This document shows, one piece after another, positions 9,608-17,701 of a DNA stretch of 64,000 bases. Positions within the stretch are counted from its first letter, which is position 1; the number at the start of each line of letters is the position of its first letter. This DNA comes from Muriicola sp. Z0-33 (GTDB lineage Bacteria; Bacteroidota; Bacteroidia; Flavobacteriales; Flavobacteriaceae). The stretch lies in the NCBI RefSeq assembly GCF_026126425.1, contig NZ_JAFMPW010000004.1, positions 236,197 through 300,196 of the forward strand, read 5' to 3'. The position numbers and the translations under genes are program-made. The notes under the pieces are model-generated. The model made no database searches, was not told the origin of the DNA, and saw nothing but the letters and a program-made list of their open reading frames with translations.

Positions 9608-10428
9608 TCTGCCTGTTTATGTAATTCTGAGGAATCCAAGAATTCTATTATGGTAATTTTAGGATTTCCATATAAGTTAGTTCTGGCAGATCCTCTGCTG
9701 CTAAGCATTATTTCCCTAAAAGCATTAATCTCTGCATTTGTCGTTTCTTCGAGCTCGGCATTTACCACCGCTGCCTCTAACTTTTCTCCTTTAAATTTTG
9801 CATTTTCAAATAGTTTCAGGTTGAGGGTATCGGCAGTCCCTTCCATACGAACCGAAGCGTTTTTATGCATTTCTACATTACTCCCAGTCCCAACCATATA
9901 AATACTGGCATCAACTCTATCTTTTAGATTAACTGATAAAGAATCACTGTCCAAATTAAAGTCGCCCGAACTTTGGCCTTCCATATTTAAATGGGTTAAA
10001 GTAGTGCTAGCATTTAGTTCTAACCTCGAAGCCCCGAATGTATTTATGTTAAGCTGATATGTTGAAATGATATCATCCATTTTGACAACTCCTTCGCGTA
10101 AAGTAATCGATTGTAATTCGTTATAATTAACCGTAATCTCCAATTTTTTCTTTGCAGTAATTTTATAAAATGAACTGATGATCAGGGTACTGTCTTTAAC
10201 CTGAAATTTCAGCACATCAATTAGGTTATCATCAGCGGTTATGGTGTAACCCGGATTGGAAGATTTCTGTAAGACAATTTCAAGATCATCATTGAGTTCA
10301 ATGGCATTGTAGGCCGGTAAGTCTTCCCTGACATCAATGACTGCCTTGTTACCTTTTATCTTTGGTTTTCTCTGCCCATGAACAGCGCAGGTGGATATAA
10401 TCAATGCCAGAAGAATCAGATTTTTCAT
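9604..10428 (-). CDS. Exported DUF2807 (head GIN domain) beta-helix protein
   Basis: The protein starts with a clear signal peptide (MKNLILLALIISTCAVHG) and then carries a DUF2807 domain, the right-handed beta-helix family often labelled putative auto-transporter adhesin. Visible cues are the VREDLPAYNAIELNDDLEIVL start and the regular alternation of short polar strands such as LELNASTTL and LNLKLFENAKF. It is probably periplasmic or surface exposed; its role is unknown. The ATG at 10428 gives the best signal peptide; an ATG five codons upstream (10443) also fits, and the longer frame from 10509 is unlikely. It converges with the acyl-CoA oxidase-like gene and shares bases of the stop codon. 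Confidence 0.8.
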   Translation of the reverse strand: MKNLILLALIISTCAVHGQRKPKIKGNKAVIDVREDLPAYNAIELNDDLEIVLQKSSNPGYTITADDNLIDVLKFQVKDSTLIISSFYKITAKKKLEITVNYNELQSITLREGVVKMDDIISTYQLNINTFGASRLELNASTTLTHLNMEGQSSGDFNLDSDSLSVNLKDRVDASIYMVGTGSNVEMHKNASVRMEGTADTLNLKLFENAKFKGEKLEAAVVNAELEETTNAEINAFREIMLSSRGSARTNLYGNPKITIIEFLDSSELHKQAD

Positions 10429-10515
10429 ATTCAAGTATTTCATGTTCTTATAATCAGAGGGTTGTACTAAGATATTACAAAAAAGTGATATTGCACTTCG
10501 CAACACCAATCACCA

Positions 10516-10541
10516 TAAAAAAGCCCATCAAAAGATGGGCC
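10516..10541 (-). terminator. Rho-independent terminator of the act-cox operon
   Basis: GCCCATC, loop AAAA, GATGGGC forms a perfect hairpin; on the minus strand it is followed by six T. It lies 27 bases past the coxA stop and closes the eight-gene respiratory operon. Confidence 0.92.
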
Positions 10542-10567
10542 AAATTTATTTTGTAAATATTTCTTGT

Positions 10568-12391
10568 TTAGTGATGCAGTTCCTCTTCTCCTTCTTTCAT
10601 TGGAACCGTCTGTGGCACAAAATCTTGTCCGGGAATAATGTATTCCCCATTATCATCGGTTTTACTGTAGTCATATGCCCAGCGATGAACCTCGGGTATA
10701 GCACCATGCCAATTTCCATGGAAGTGTTCCTGAGGAGCTGTCCATTCCAGGGTATTCGCCTGCCATGGATTCTGCGGTCCTCGTTTTCCATAAAATATGC
10801 TGACAATAAAGTTATAGGCAAATACCAACTGCGCTGCGGCAGTAATAATGGCAAATACGGTCATCAGCACCTGTACATCTGTAAGCTCATCGAACATTGG
10901 GAATGCTGTATTTTCGTAATACCTTCTCGGAACACCGGCCATCCCCACAAAATGCATTGGGAAGAAAATACCATAAGATCCTACTGCCGTAATCCAGAAA
11001 TGTACATACCCTAAATTCTTATTCATCATCCGTCCCTGGAACATTTTAGGGAACCAATGATATACCCCGGCAAATAATCCGTACAATGCCGAAATACCCA
11101 TTACCAAATGGAAGTGAGCAACGACAAAATAGGTGTCGTGTACGTTGATATCCAAGGTACTATCTCCCAGAATTATTCCTGTAAGGCCTCCAGTAATAAA
11201 GGTAGATACCATCCCTATAGAAAAGAGCATTCCGGCATTTAACTGCAGATTACCTTTCCAAAGGGTGGTAATCCAGTTAAAGGCTTTAACAGCTGAAGGA
11301 ATTGCAATTAAAAGGGTGGTAAATGTAAATACAGAACCAAGGAATGGATTCATTCCGGAAATAAACATATGATGTCCCCAAACAATAGTAGACAAAAAGG
11401 CAATCGCCAGTATAGAGGCAATCATGGCGCGATATCCAAATATGGGTTTCCGCGCATTAACAGACATCACTTCGGAAACCATTCCCATCGCCGGAAGAAT
11501 TACAATATATACTTCCGGGTGGCCAAGGAACCAGAAAAGGTGCTCAAACAATACCGGGGAACCTCCCTGGTAGTGCAATACTTCTCCCTGAATAAATATG
11601 TCTGACAGAAAGAAGGAGGTACCAAAACTCCTGTCCATTATAAGCAGTAAAGCGGCAGATAATAATACCGGGAATGAAATAACCCCTATTACTGCGGTAA
11701 CCAAAAATGCCCAGATAGTTAGTGGTAGTCTGGTCATAGACATCCCCTTGGTTCTAAGGTTTATCACTGTAACAATATAGTTTAGCGATCCCAGAAGGGA
11801 GGATGCAATGAAAATAGCCATAGATACTAACCAAAGTGTCATCCCCATTCCAGAGCCTGGTTGGGCCATAGGAAGGGCACTAAGGGGTGGGTAAATGGTC
11901 CACCCTGCTGCTGCAGGGCCAGCTTCCACAAATAAAGAAAGCGTCATGATAACACTGGAAAGAAAGAACATCCAATAAGACAGCATATTCAAAAATCCAG
12001 ATGCCATATCCCTTGCACCACATTGAAGCGGAATTAATAAGTTACTAAAAGTACCACTAAGCCCTGCGGTAAGCACAAAGAACACCATGATGGTTCCATG
12101 AATAGTAACGAGTGCCAGATAGATATCAGCATCCATTACTCCGTCCGGAGCCCATCTCCCTAAAATAGCTTCAAATACAGGAATTTCCTCTCCTGGCCAG
12201 GCCAATTGCATCCGAAACATTATGGACATAGCAATTCCGATAAAGCCCATTATCAAACCAGTAATCAAATACTGCTTAGAGATCATTTTATGATCCTGGC
12301 TAAAGATGAATTTGGTTACAAATGTCTCTTTATGATGATGTCCGTGATCGTGAGAGTGATCATCTTCGTGTTCGTGTCCTGTTCCTGACAT
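10568..12391 (-). CDS. coxA: Cytochrome c oxidase subunit I (heme-copper oxidase)
   Basis: This 607-residue integral membrane subunit holds the low-spin heme and the heme a3-CuB centre that reduces oxygen and pumps protons. Diagnostic stretches are WFLGHPEVYIVILP (CuB His-Tyr), WGHHMFISGMNP (CuB His pair) and HDTYFVVAHFHLVMG (heme ligands). The extreme N-terminus is unusually histidine rich (about 9 His in the first 22 residues), a possible metal-handling tail. It is the last gene of the actABCDEF-coxB-coxA operon, and no subunit III gene lies beside it. In flavobacteria such oxidases form a supercomplex with alternative complex III. Confidence 0.97.
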   Translation of the reverse strand: MSGTGHEHEDDHSHDHGHHHKETFVTKFIFSQDHKMISKQYLITGLIMGFIGIAMSIMFRMQLAWPGEEIPVFEAILGRWAPDGVMDADIYLALVTIHGTIMVFFVLTAGLSGTFSNLLIPLQCGARDMASGFLNMLSYWMFFLSSVIMTLSLFVEAGPAAAGWTIYPPLSALPMAQPGSGMGMTLWLVSMAIFIASSLLGSLNYIVTVINLRTKGMSMTRLPLTIWAFLVTAVIGVISFPVLLSAALLLIMDRSFGTSFFLSDIFIQGEVLHYQGGSPVLFEHLFWFLGHPEVYIVILPAMGMVSEVMSVNARKPIFGYRAMIASILAIAFLSTIVWGHHMFISGMNPFLGSVFTFTTLLIAIPSAVKAFNWITTLWKGNLQLNAGMLFSIGMVSTFITGGLTGIILGDSTLDINVHDTYFVVAHFHLVMGISALYGLFAGVYHWFPKMFQGRMMNKNLGYVHFWITAVGSYGIFFPMHFVGMAGVPRRYYENTAFPMFDELTDVQVLMTVFAIITAAAQLVFAYNFIVSIFYGKRGPQNPWQANTLEWTAPQEHFHGNWHGAIPEVHRWAYDYSKTDDNGEYIIPGQDFVPQTVPMKEGEEELHH

Positions 12392-12433
12392 ATCAATATT
12401 TTAATTCTACTATTATAATTCTTTTATTATCGC

Positions 12434-13492
12434 TTACTGCATGGAAGCCATGGTCTGCTGAAAGGTCTGCTGTTCTGCCATCCACTGATTGTACTCTTCC
12501 TCTGTCTCCACAATGATTTTCATCTGCATATTATAATGAGATTTACCACAGATCTTATTACATATCAGCACATAATCGTACTCCCATGGATCGGAGTTAG
12601 GTTCACCATTAGCTGCTCTTTCCGCTCTGATTTTATTTGTTCTTTTTACTTTGTCTATTACATCCGGGTTTTGTCTTATCTGCTCTGTGGTTGTAATTGG
12701 TGTAAAAGAGAATTCGGTAGTCATTCCGGGAACGCAATTCATTTGGGCCCTGAAATGTGGCATATAGGCAGAATGCAGTACATCTTGCGATCGAAATTTA
12801 AAATTCACCTTTCTACCTACTGGCAGGTGTAATTCCTTCACGATCACATCGTCAGCGGCATTTGGATCAGCCTCATCCAGGCCTAAAACATTTGCCTTGT
12901 CTATATCTATCCTTCTGACATTAGCTCCTCCAAGAACATTATCTGCACCTCCGTATCTGGCAGTCCAATTAAATTGCTGTGCGTATAGCTCTACAATTAA
13001 AGGATCATCTTCATCATTTATATCCATTATATTCGTCCAGGAATACAGGCCCCACAAGATTAACCCTGCAAGAACAATTACAGGAATTATGGTCCAGATA
13101 AATTCCAGTCTGTCATTATCTGCATAATACAAAGCCTTTTTACCTTTCTCTCCTCTGTACTTATAGGCGAAATAATGCAATAAAGCCTGTGTTAAAGTCT
13201 GCACTATAAAGATGATTACGAATGAAACCAGCATCAGATAATCATAGTCTGCACCATGGGCCGAAGAGGCCTCAGGAAGCAAAACTTTACTGTATTTCCA
13301 AAAACTGAATATGGTGATCCCGTAAATAAAGATCAGGAAAACAAACATAAGGTATCCATTGTACCTGTTGTCTCTTTCACTTGCCACTTCAGCATATTCT
13401 GTCTTAAGTTGTGACAATTCAAATATTTTGGTCATTTGCCAAATTGCAACTGCCACTAAAACTAAAACAGCTATGATCAATAATGTAGTCAT
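12434..13492 (-). CDS. coxB: Cytochrome c oxidase subunit II (CuA)
   Basis: The 352-residue subunit has an N-terminal segment with three likely membrane spans and a C-terminal cupredoxin domain. The CuA site is seen in the HSAYMPHFRAQMNCVPGM and LICNKICGKSHYNMQM motifs, which provide the His, two Cys, His and Met ligands. It accepts electrons from the complex III cytochromes and passes them to subunit I. It lies 42 bases upstream of coxA. It lacks a fused cytochrome c domain, so it is aa3- rather than caa3-like on sequence alone. The extra N-terminal membrane span is common in Bacteroidota. Confidence 0.95.
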   Translation of the reverse strand: MTTLLIIAVLVLVAVAIWQMTKIFELSQLKTEYAEVASERDNRYNGYLMFVFLIFIYGITIFSFWKYSKVLLPEASSAHGADYDYLMLVSFVIIFIVQTLTQALLHYFAYKYRGEKGKKALYYADNDRLEFIWTIIPVIVLAGLILWGLYSWTNIMDINDEDDPLIVELYAQQFNWTARYGGADNVLGGANVRRIDIDKANVLGLDEADPNAADDVIVKELHLPVGRKVNFKFRSQDVLHSAYMPHFRAQMNCVPGMTTEFSFTPITTTEQIRQNPDVIDKVKRTNKIRAERAANGEPNSDPWEYDYVLICNKICGKSHYNMQMKIIVETEEEYNQWMAEQQTFQQTMASMQ

Positions 13493-13522
13493 TGTATGAA
13501 CTGATATTATACTTTAAACTTA

Positions 13523-14827
13523 CTAATAATGAAATTGCCTACTTTCCTCTATATAAGGGTTGCGTTTTGGTTGTAAAGGAGCCTTGGTCAAGGTCCTGAA
13601 CACCCAGAAAATAAACAACCCGGCAAAGAACAATATTCCGCCTATTTCAGGTATTCCTATATACCATTGATCTCCAACGGTAGCGGGCATTATCATGTTA
13701 AATACATCCAAATAGTGCCCTGCAAGAATTACGATGCCAGCCATTATGACAAACCAATTTACCCTTTTGTAATCGCTATTCATTAGCAATAACAATGGGA
13801 AAACAAAATTCATGGCTACCATTCCAAAGAATGGCAATTTATAATCTTCTATCCTCGTTACGAAATATGTCACCTCCTCAGGAATATTTGCGTACCATAT
13901 CAGCATAAACTGGCCAAACCACAGGTAAGTCCAGAAGATACTTATTCCAAACATAAATTTTGCGAGATCGTGAATATGGCTGTCATTCACATCTGGTAAA
14001 TAACCCTTAGATTTTAGGTAAATACTTACCATTGCTATTACAGTAATCCCAGATACAAACATACTGGCAAAAACATACCATCCAAACAAGGTACTAAACC
14101 AGTGTGGATCAACACTCATTATCCAATCCCAGGACATTATTGATTCTGAAATTAAATAAAATACCAGAAAAGCAGCTGAAATCCTGAAGTTCTTCTTAAA
14201 GTTACTATTATCGTCGGCTTCATCCTGTGCCAGAGAGAATTTTCTGGAGTATTCCCTGTACAATATCCATCCACCCAAGAAAATTGCAGCCCTAATCAGA
14301 AAGAAAGTCGGGTTAAGGTATCCTGCTTTATTCTGTAATAATTTATCATGCGCCACTACGTCGGCATCCATCCATGGGAACATATGATTCATATGCAGAA
14401 CTGAAAGAACAAGGATCACAAATACCGCAATTCCTCCTGGCACCAAATAGGCTGTAATACCTTCCATTACTCTAAATAACATAGGGGACCATCCTGCTTG
14501 TGATGCTCGCTGTACCGCGTAAAAAGCCAATACCCCTAACGCAATCATAAAGAAGAAAAATGCGGCAACATATAGTGCAGACCATGGTCTGTTCTGCAAT
14601 TGATGAAATACATGCTCATCGTGAGATGCATCATGAGCAACTTCTTCTCCATGTTCTGAGGCTGCTGCTTCATGCCCGCCACCATGGCCGTCATCCTGTG
14701 CTGCGACCATTTCCTTGGCTTCTTCAACTGTAGATGGGGCGGATACAAAGCCTATGCCCAGGCCAATTGCGCCCAGGATCATCAGTATAATGGATCCAAT
14801 TTTAAGTCTGTTAGAAAAGGTGTACAT
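13523..14827 (-). CDS. actF: Alternative complex III membrane subunit ActF
   Basis: ActF is one of the two NrfD-like membrane subunits of the menaquinol:cytochrome c oxidoreductase (alternative complex III). The 434 residues contain about ten hydrophobic spans with conserved-looking polar positions such as SIMSWDWIMSVDPHWFSTLFG, seen in this family. A histidine- and glutamate-rich loop (about 47-72) follows the first span. It lies between actE and coxB with short gaps (16 and 30 bases), as in other Bacteroidota operons. Confidence 0.93.
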   Translation of the reverse strand: MYTFSNRLKIGSIILMILGAIGLGIGFVSAPSTVEEAKEMVAAQDDGHGGGHEAAASEHGEEVAHDASHDEHVFHQLQNRPWSALYVAAFFFFMIALGVLAFYAVQRASQAGWSPMLFRVMEGITAYLVPGGIAVFVILVLSVLHMNHMFPWMDADVVAHDKLLQNKAGYLNPTFFLIRAAIFLGGWILYREYSRKFSLAQDEADDNSNFKKNFRISAAFLVFYLISESIMSWDWIMSVDPHWFSTLFGWYVFASMFVSGITVIAMVSIYLKSKGYLPDVNDSHIHDLAKFMFGISIFWTYLWFGQFMLIWYANIPEEVTYFVTRIEDYKLPFFGMVAMNFVFPLLLLMNSDYKRVNWFVIMAGIVILAGHYLDVFNMIMPATVGDQWYIGIPEIGGILFFAGLFIFWVFRTLTKAPLQPKRNPYIEESRQFHY

Positions 14828-14843
14828 ATTTTAAGTCTATGTA

Positions 14844-15404
14844 TTATTTTGTTAAGTCTTCCTTCAATTTCATCACGTATTCTGATACTTGCCAACGTTC
14901 GTCATGGTTCAATTGCCCGGCATAGGATCCCATAGAGTTTAAACCGTAATAAATTACGTGATAAGTGCTTCCTACAGTAATATTCCTCGCCGCATCGTCA
15001 TAACTAGGTACTCCGAGTATCTTTTCTCTTTTTACCAGATTTCCCTGCCCATTGCCCTGGTTACCATGACAAATTGCACAGTAAATATCATAGAGTTCCT
15101 TTCCTGTCGCAAGATTGGCTTCGCTTTGCAAAGAATCTAATGGACTAGGCTGTAGCCTGGCCAATTCCCTTCCTTCAAGGTCATTTGGAATACTATTGGG
15201 CATAAATCCTCTGGGTATAGTATTTTCTGCAGGCTGCATTGCTGCCATACCATCTGGCAAAAAACTCACCTTTCCATAGGTTTCGTACCCTACTGGTTCA
15301 TACATGTCTGGAAAGTACTGGTAATTGGGGGCATTATCCGACTTGCAGGAAGCAAGCATTACCACCAAACCAAATACAAATCCTATTTTGCTTAAATTGT
15401 TCAT
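14844..15404 (-). CDS. actE: Alternative complex III monoheme cytochrome c subunit ActE
   Basis: This 186-residue lipoprotein-like cytochrome has a signal ending in MLASCKS (lipobox Cys near 20) and one c-type heme site, CAICHGNQGNGQG, near residue 112. The distal Met is probably in the GLNSMGSYAGQL segment. It carries electrons from the ActA hemes towards the oxidase on the periplasmic side. It is placed 9 bases after actD and 16 before actF. Confidence 0.93.
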   Translation of the reverse strand: MNNLSKIGFVFGLVVMLASCKSDNAPNYQYFPDMYEPVGYETYGKVSFLPDGMAAMQPAENTIPRGFMPNSIPNDLEGRELARLQPSPLDSLQSEANLATGKELYDIYCAICHGNQGNGQGNLVKREKILGVPSYDDAARNITVGSTYHVIYYGLNSMGSYAGQLNHDERWQVSEYVMKLKEDLTK

Positions 15405-15413
15405 AGTAAACGA

Positions 15414-15935
15414 CTACTTTTCTAAACTATTTATCTCTACGGCACCGGTATCCGACAACAACTCTTTTAAGGCTGCCTCATTATCATGAATTCCTATTTC
15501 CATTACAAAATGGTCATCCGTTGTTCTTACATCGGGATTTTCAGCTTTTTTAAATGGCCATAATCTACTGCGTAAATAAAAAGTGATCACCATTAAATGG
15601 GCTGCAAAAAATACTGTCATTTCGAACATTATTGGAACAAATGCAGGCATATTTTCCATATAACTAAAACTGGGTTTACCACCTATATCCTGTGGCCAGT
15701 CTGTAATCATAATGTAATTCATCATTACAATAGCAACTATTAATCCCAGACAACCGTACATGAATGACGTAATTGCTATTCTTGTAGGTGCAAGGCCCAT
15801 AGCTTTGTCTAACCCATGAACAGGGAAAGGACAATATACTTCCTCAATATGGTGATTAGCAGCTTTCACTTTCTTTACTGCGTGCATCAACACATCGTCA
15901 TCGTCGTAATATGCATGTATAACTTTGGAAGCCAT
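15414..15935 (-). CDS. actD: Alternative complex III subunit ActD (DUF3341)
   Basis: ActD is a small membrane subunit of alternative complex III. The 173 residues open with the VIHAYYDDDDVLMHAVKKV segment and continue with EEVYCPFPVHGLDKAMGL, the hallmark of DUF3341, followed by two membrane helices (about 55-75 and 100-120). It follows actC with a gap of only two bases, which suggests coupled translation. No cofactor is expected. Confidence 0.94.
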   Translation of the reverse strand: MASKVIHAYYDDDDVLMHAVKKVKAANHHIEEVYCPFPVHGLDKAMGLAPTRIAITSFMYGCLGLIVAIVMMNYIMITDWPQDIGGKPSFSYMENMPAFVPIMFEMTVFFAAHLMVITFYLRSRLWPFKKAENPDVRTTDDHFVMEIGIHDNEAALKELLSDTGAVEINSLEK

Positions 15936-15937
15936 AT

Positions 15938-17668
15938 CTAGTCTTTATTATTTAGTCTGTTAGCCTGTCCTGCCCAATCGTCTCTTTGCGCCCTGCCAGG
16001 GAAAGAACCGGTGATTTCATCCAACAGGTTGTATTCCTTTTCGGTCATTCTGCTCACTTGCGCAAAAGTAAATATCCCAATCTGGTTGAGCGTCTGTTCC
16101 ATTTGAGGACCAATACCCTTCACCTTTTTTAAATCGTCCGCAGTCTCTTTTGTTGCATCAAATGAACCTAGTGTATCCAAGAGAGAAGAGACTTTTTCCG
16201 TTCCCGTATCGTCGTCGGTTGTTGATTCCGCTTCAGTAACAGATGAGGTAACATTTGCCCCTTTGTTTATTTGATATAGGGGTTGCCCTGCATCGCGTAA
16301 TTTTTTATATCGTTCTCCTGATGATTTAAGAATAGATTTTACCTCTGCCTGAGCAATAACAGGGAACGTCCTGGCATATAAAAGGAAGAGCGTAAAGAAA
16401 AATCCAATTGTTCCAATGAATATTCCAATATCAACGAAGGTTGGAGAAAACATCGTCCATGAAGAAGGAAGGTAATCTCTGTGCAGGGAAGTGACAATGA
16501 TCACAAACCGCTCGAACCACATTCCGATATTCACTACAATGGAAATAATAAACGATACTACTATACTTGTCCTGATCTTCTTAAACCACATTATCTGTGG
16601 TGAAAGCACATTACAGCTCATCATTAATAAATAGGACCACCAATAAGGACCTGTTGCCCTGTTGAGGAAGGCGTATTGTTCATACTCCACTCCAGAATAC
16701 CAGGCTATAAATAGTTCGGTGATATAGGCACAACCAACTATTGAACCGGTGATCATAATAACTATGTTCATCAATTCTATGTGCTGCACGGTAATATAGG
16801 CTTCCAGACGGCACACTTTCCTCATAATTATCAGAAGCGTTTGTACCATGGCAAATCCAGAAAAGATAGCCCCGGCAACAAAATATGGAGGAAATATGGT
16901 GGTATGCCAACCAGGAATAACCGAGGTAGCAAAGTCAAAAGATACAATGGTATGTACAGAAAGTACCAGTGGTGTAGCCAACCCAGCCAAAACCAGAGAC
17001 ACTTCTTCAAATCGTTGCCAATCTTTTGCACGCCCTGTCCAGCCAAAACTTACCAGGCTATAAATTTTCTTTTGAAAAGGTTTAACCGCTCTGTCACGGA
17101 TCATTGCGAAATCCGGAAGTAAGCCCGTCCACCAGAAAACAAGTGAAACAGACAAATACGTAGAAATTGCAAATACGTCCCATAGCAAAGGGGAATTAAA
17201 GTTTACCCAAAGCGATCCAAACTGATTGGGAATTGGAAGTACCCAGTATCCTAACCATGGTCTTCCCATGTGAATAATAGGGAACAGACCTGCCTGGATA
17301 ACAGAAAATATCGTCATAGCCTCTGCAGACCGGTTGATTGCCATTCTCCATTTCTGTCTGAACAATAAGAGTACTGCCGAGATCAATGTACCGGCATGAC
17401 CAATACCTACCCACCAAACAAAGTTGGTAATGTCCCAGGCCCAACCTACTGTTTTGTTAAGTCCCCAGGTTCCAATACCCGTTGATATGGTATAAACAAT
17501 ACATCCAATCCCCCAAAGAAATGCCGCCAATGCTATGGAAAAAACAATCCACCATTGCTTGTTGGCCCTTCTTTCTACCGGTGCTGCAATATCTACAGAA
17601 ACGTCGTGGTAGCCTTTATCTCCAAGGACTAAGGGTTTACGTATTGGTGCTTCGTAATGCGACGCCAT
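15938..17668 (-). CDS. actC: Alternative complex III NrfD-like subunit ActC with a C-terminal helix-hairpin-helix tail
   Basis: ActC is the main quinol-binding NrfD-family membrane subunit of alternative complex III. Residues about 35-450 contain some ten membrane spans, with GWAWDITNFVWWVGIGHAG and PLLWDVFAISTYLSVS as family markers. After an acidic, Ser/Thr-rich linker (about 475-510) the protein ends with an extra domain from 511 to 576 beginning DDLKKVKGIGPQMEQTL and ending in RDDWAGQANRL. That domain is a helix-hairpin-helix-like module of the type found fused to ribosomal L21 and some NuoE proteins; here a relative also forms the tail of ribosomal protein S2 in the same window. The core assignment is firm; the role of the tail is unknown. 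Confidence 0.94.
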   Translation of the reverse strand: MASHYEAPIRKPLVLGDKGYHDVSVDIAAPVERRANKQWWIVFSIALAAFLWGIGCIVYTISTGIGTWGLNKTVGWAWDITNFVWWVGIGHAGTLISAVLLLFRQKWRMAINRSAEAMTIFSVIQAGLFPIIHMGRPWLGYWVLPIPNQFGSLWVNFNSPLLWDVFAISTYLSVSLVFWWTGLLPDFAMIRDRAVKPFQKKIYSLVSFGWTGRAKDWQRFEEVSLVLAGLATPLVLSVHTIVSFDFATSVIPGWHTTIFPPYFVAGAIFSGFAMVQTLLIIMRKVCRLEAYITVQHIELMNIVIMITGSIVGCAYITELFIAWYSGVEYEQYAFLNRATGPYWWSYLLMMSCNVLSPQIMWFKKIRTSIVVSFIISIVVNIGMWFERFVIIVTSLHRDYLPSSWTMFSPTFVDIGIFIGTIGFFFTLFLLYARTFPVIAQAEVKSILKSSGERYKKLRDAGQPLYQINKGANVTSSVTEAESTTDDDTGTEKVSSLLDTLGSFDATKETADDLKKVKGIGPQMEQTLNQIGIFTFAQVSRMTEKEYNLLDEITGSFPGRAQRDDWAGQANRLNNKD

Positions 17669-17701
17669 AAAATTATATTATAGTTACGTTCTCTTTCTTA
17701 A

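Noticed and set aside
10535..11014. Plus-strand frame of 159 codons opposite coxA
   Set aside because: It overlaps the firm coxA coding region on the other strand and its product has no recognisable domain.
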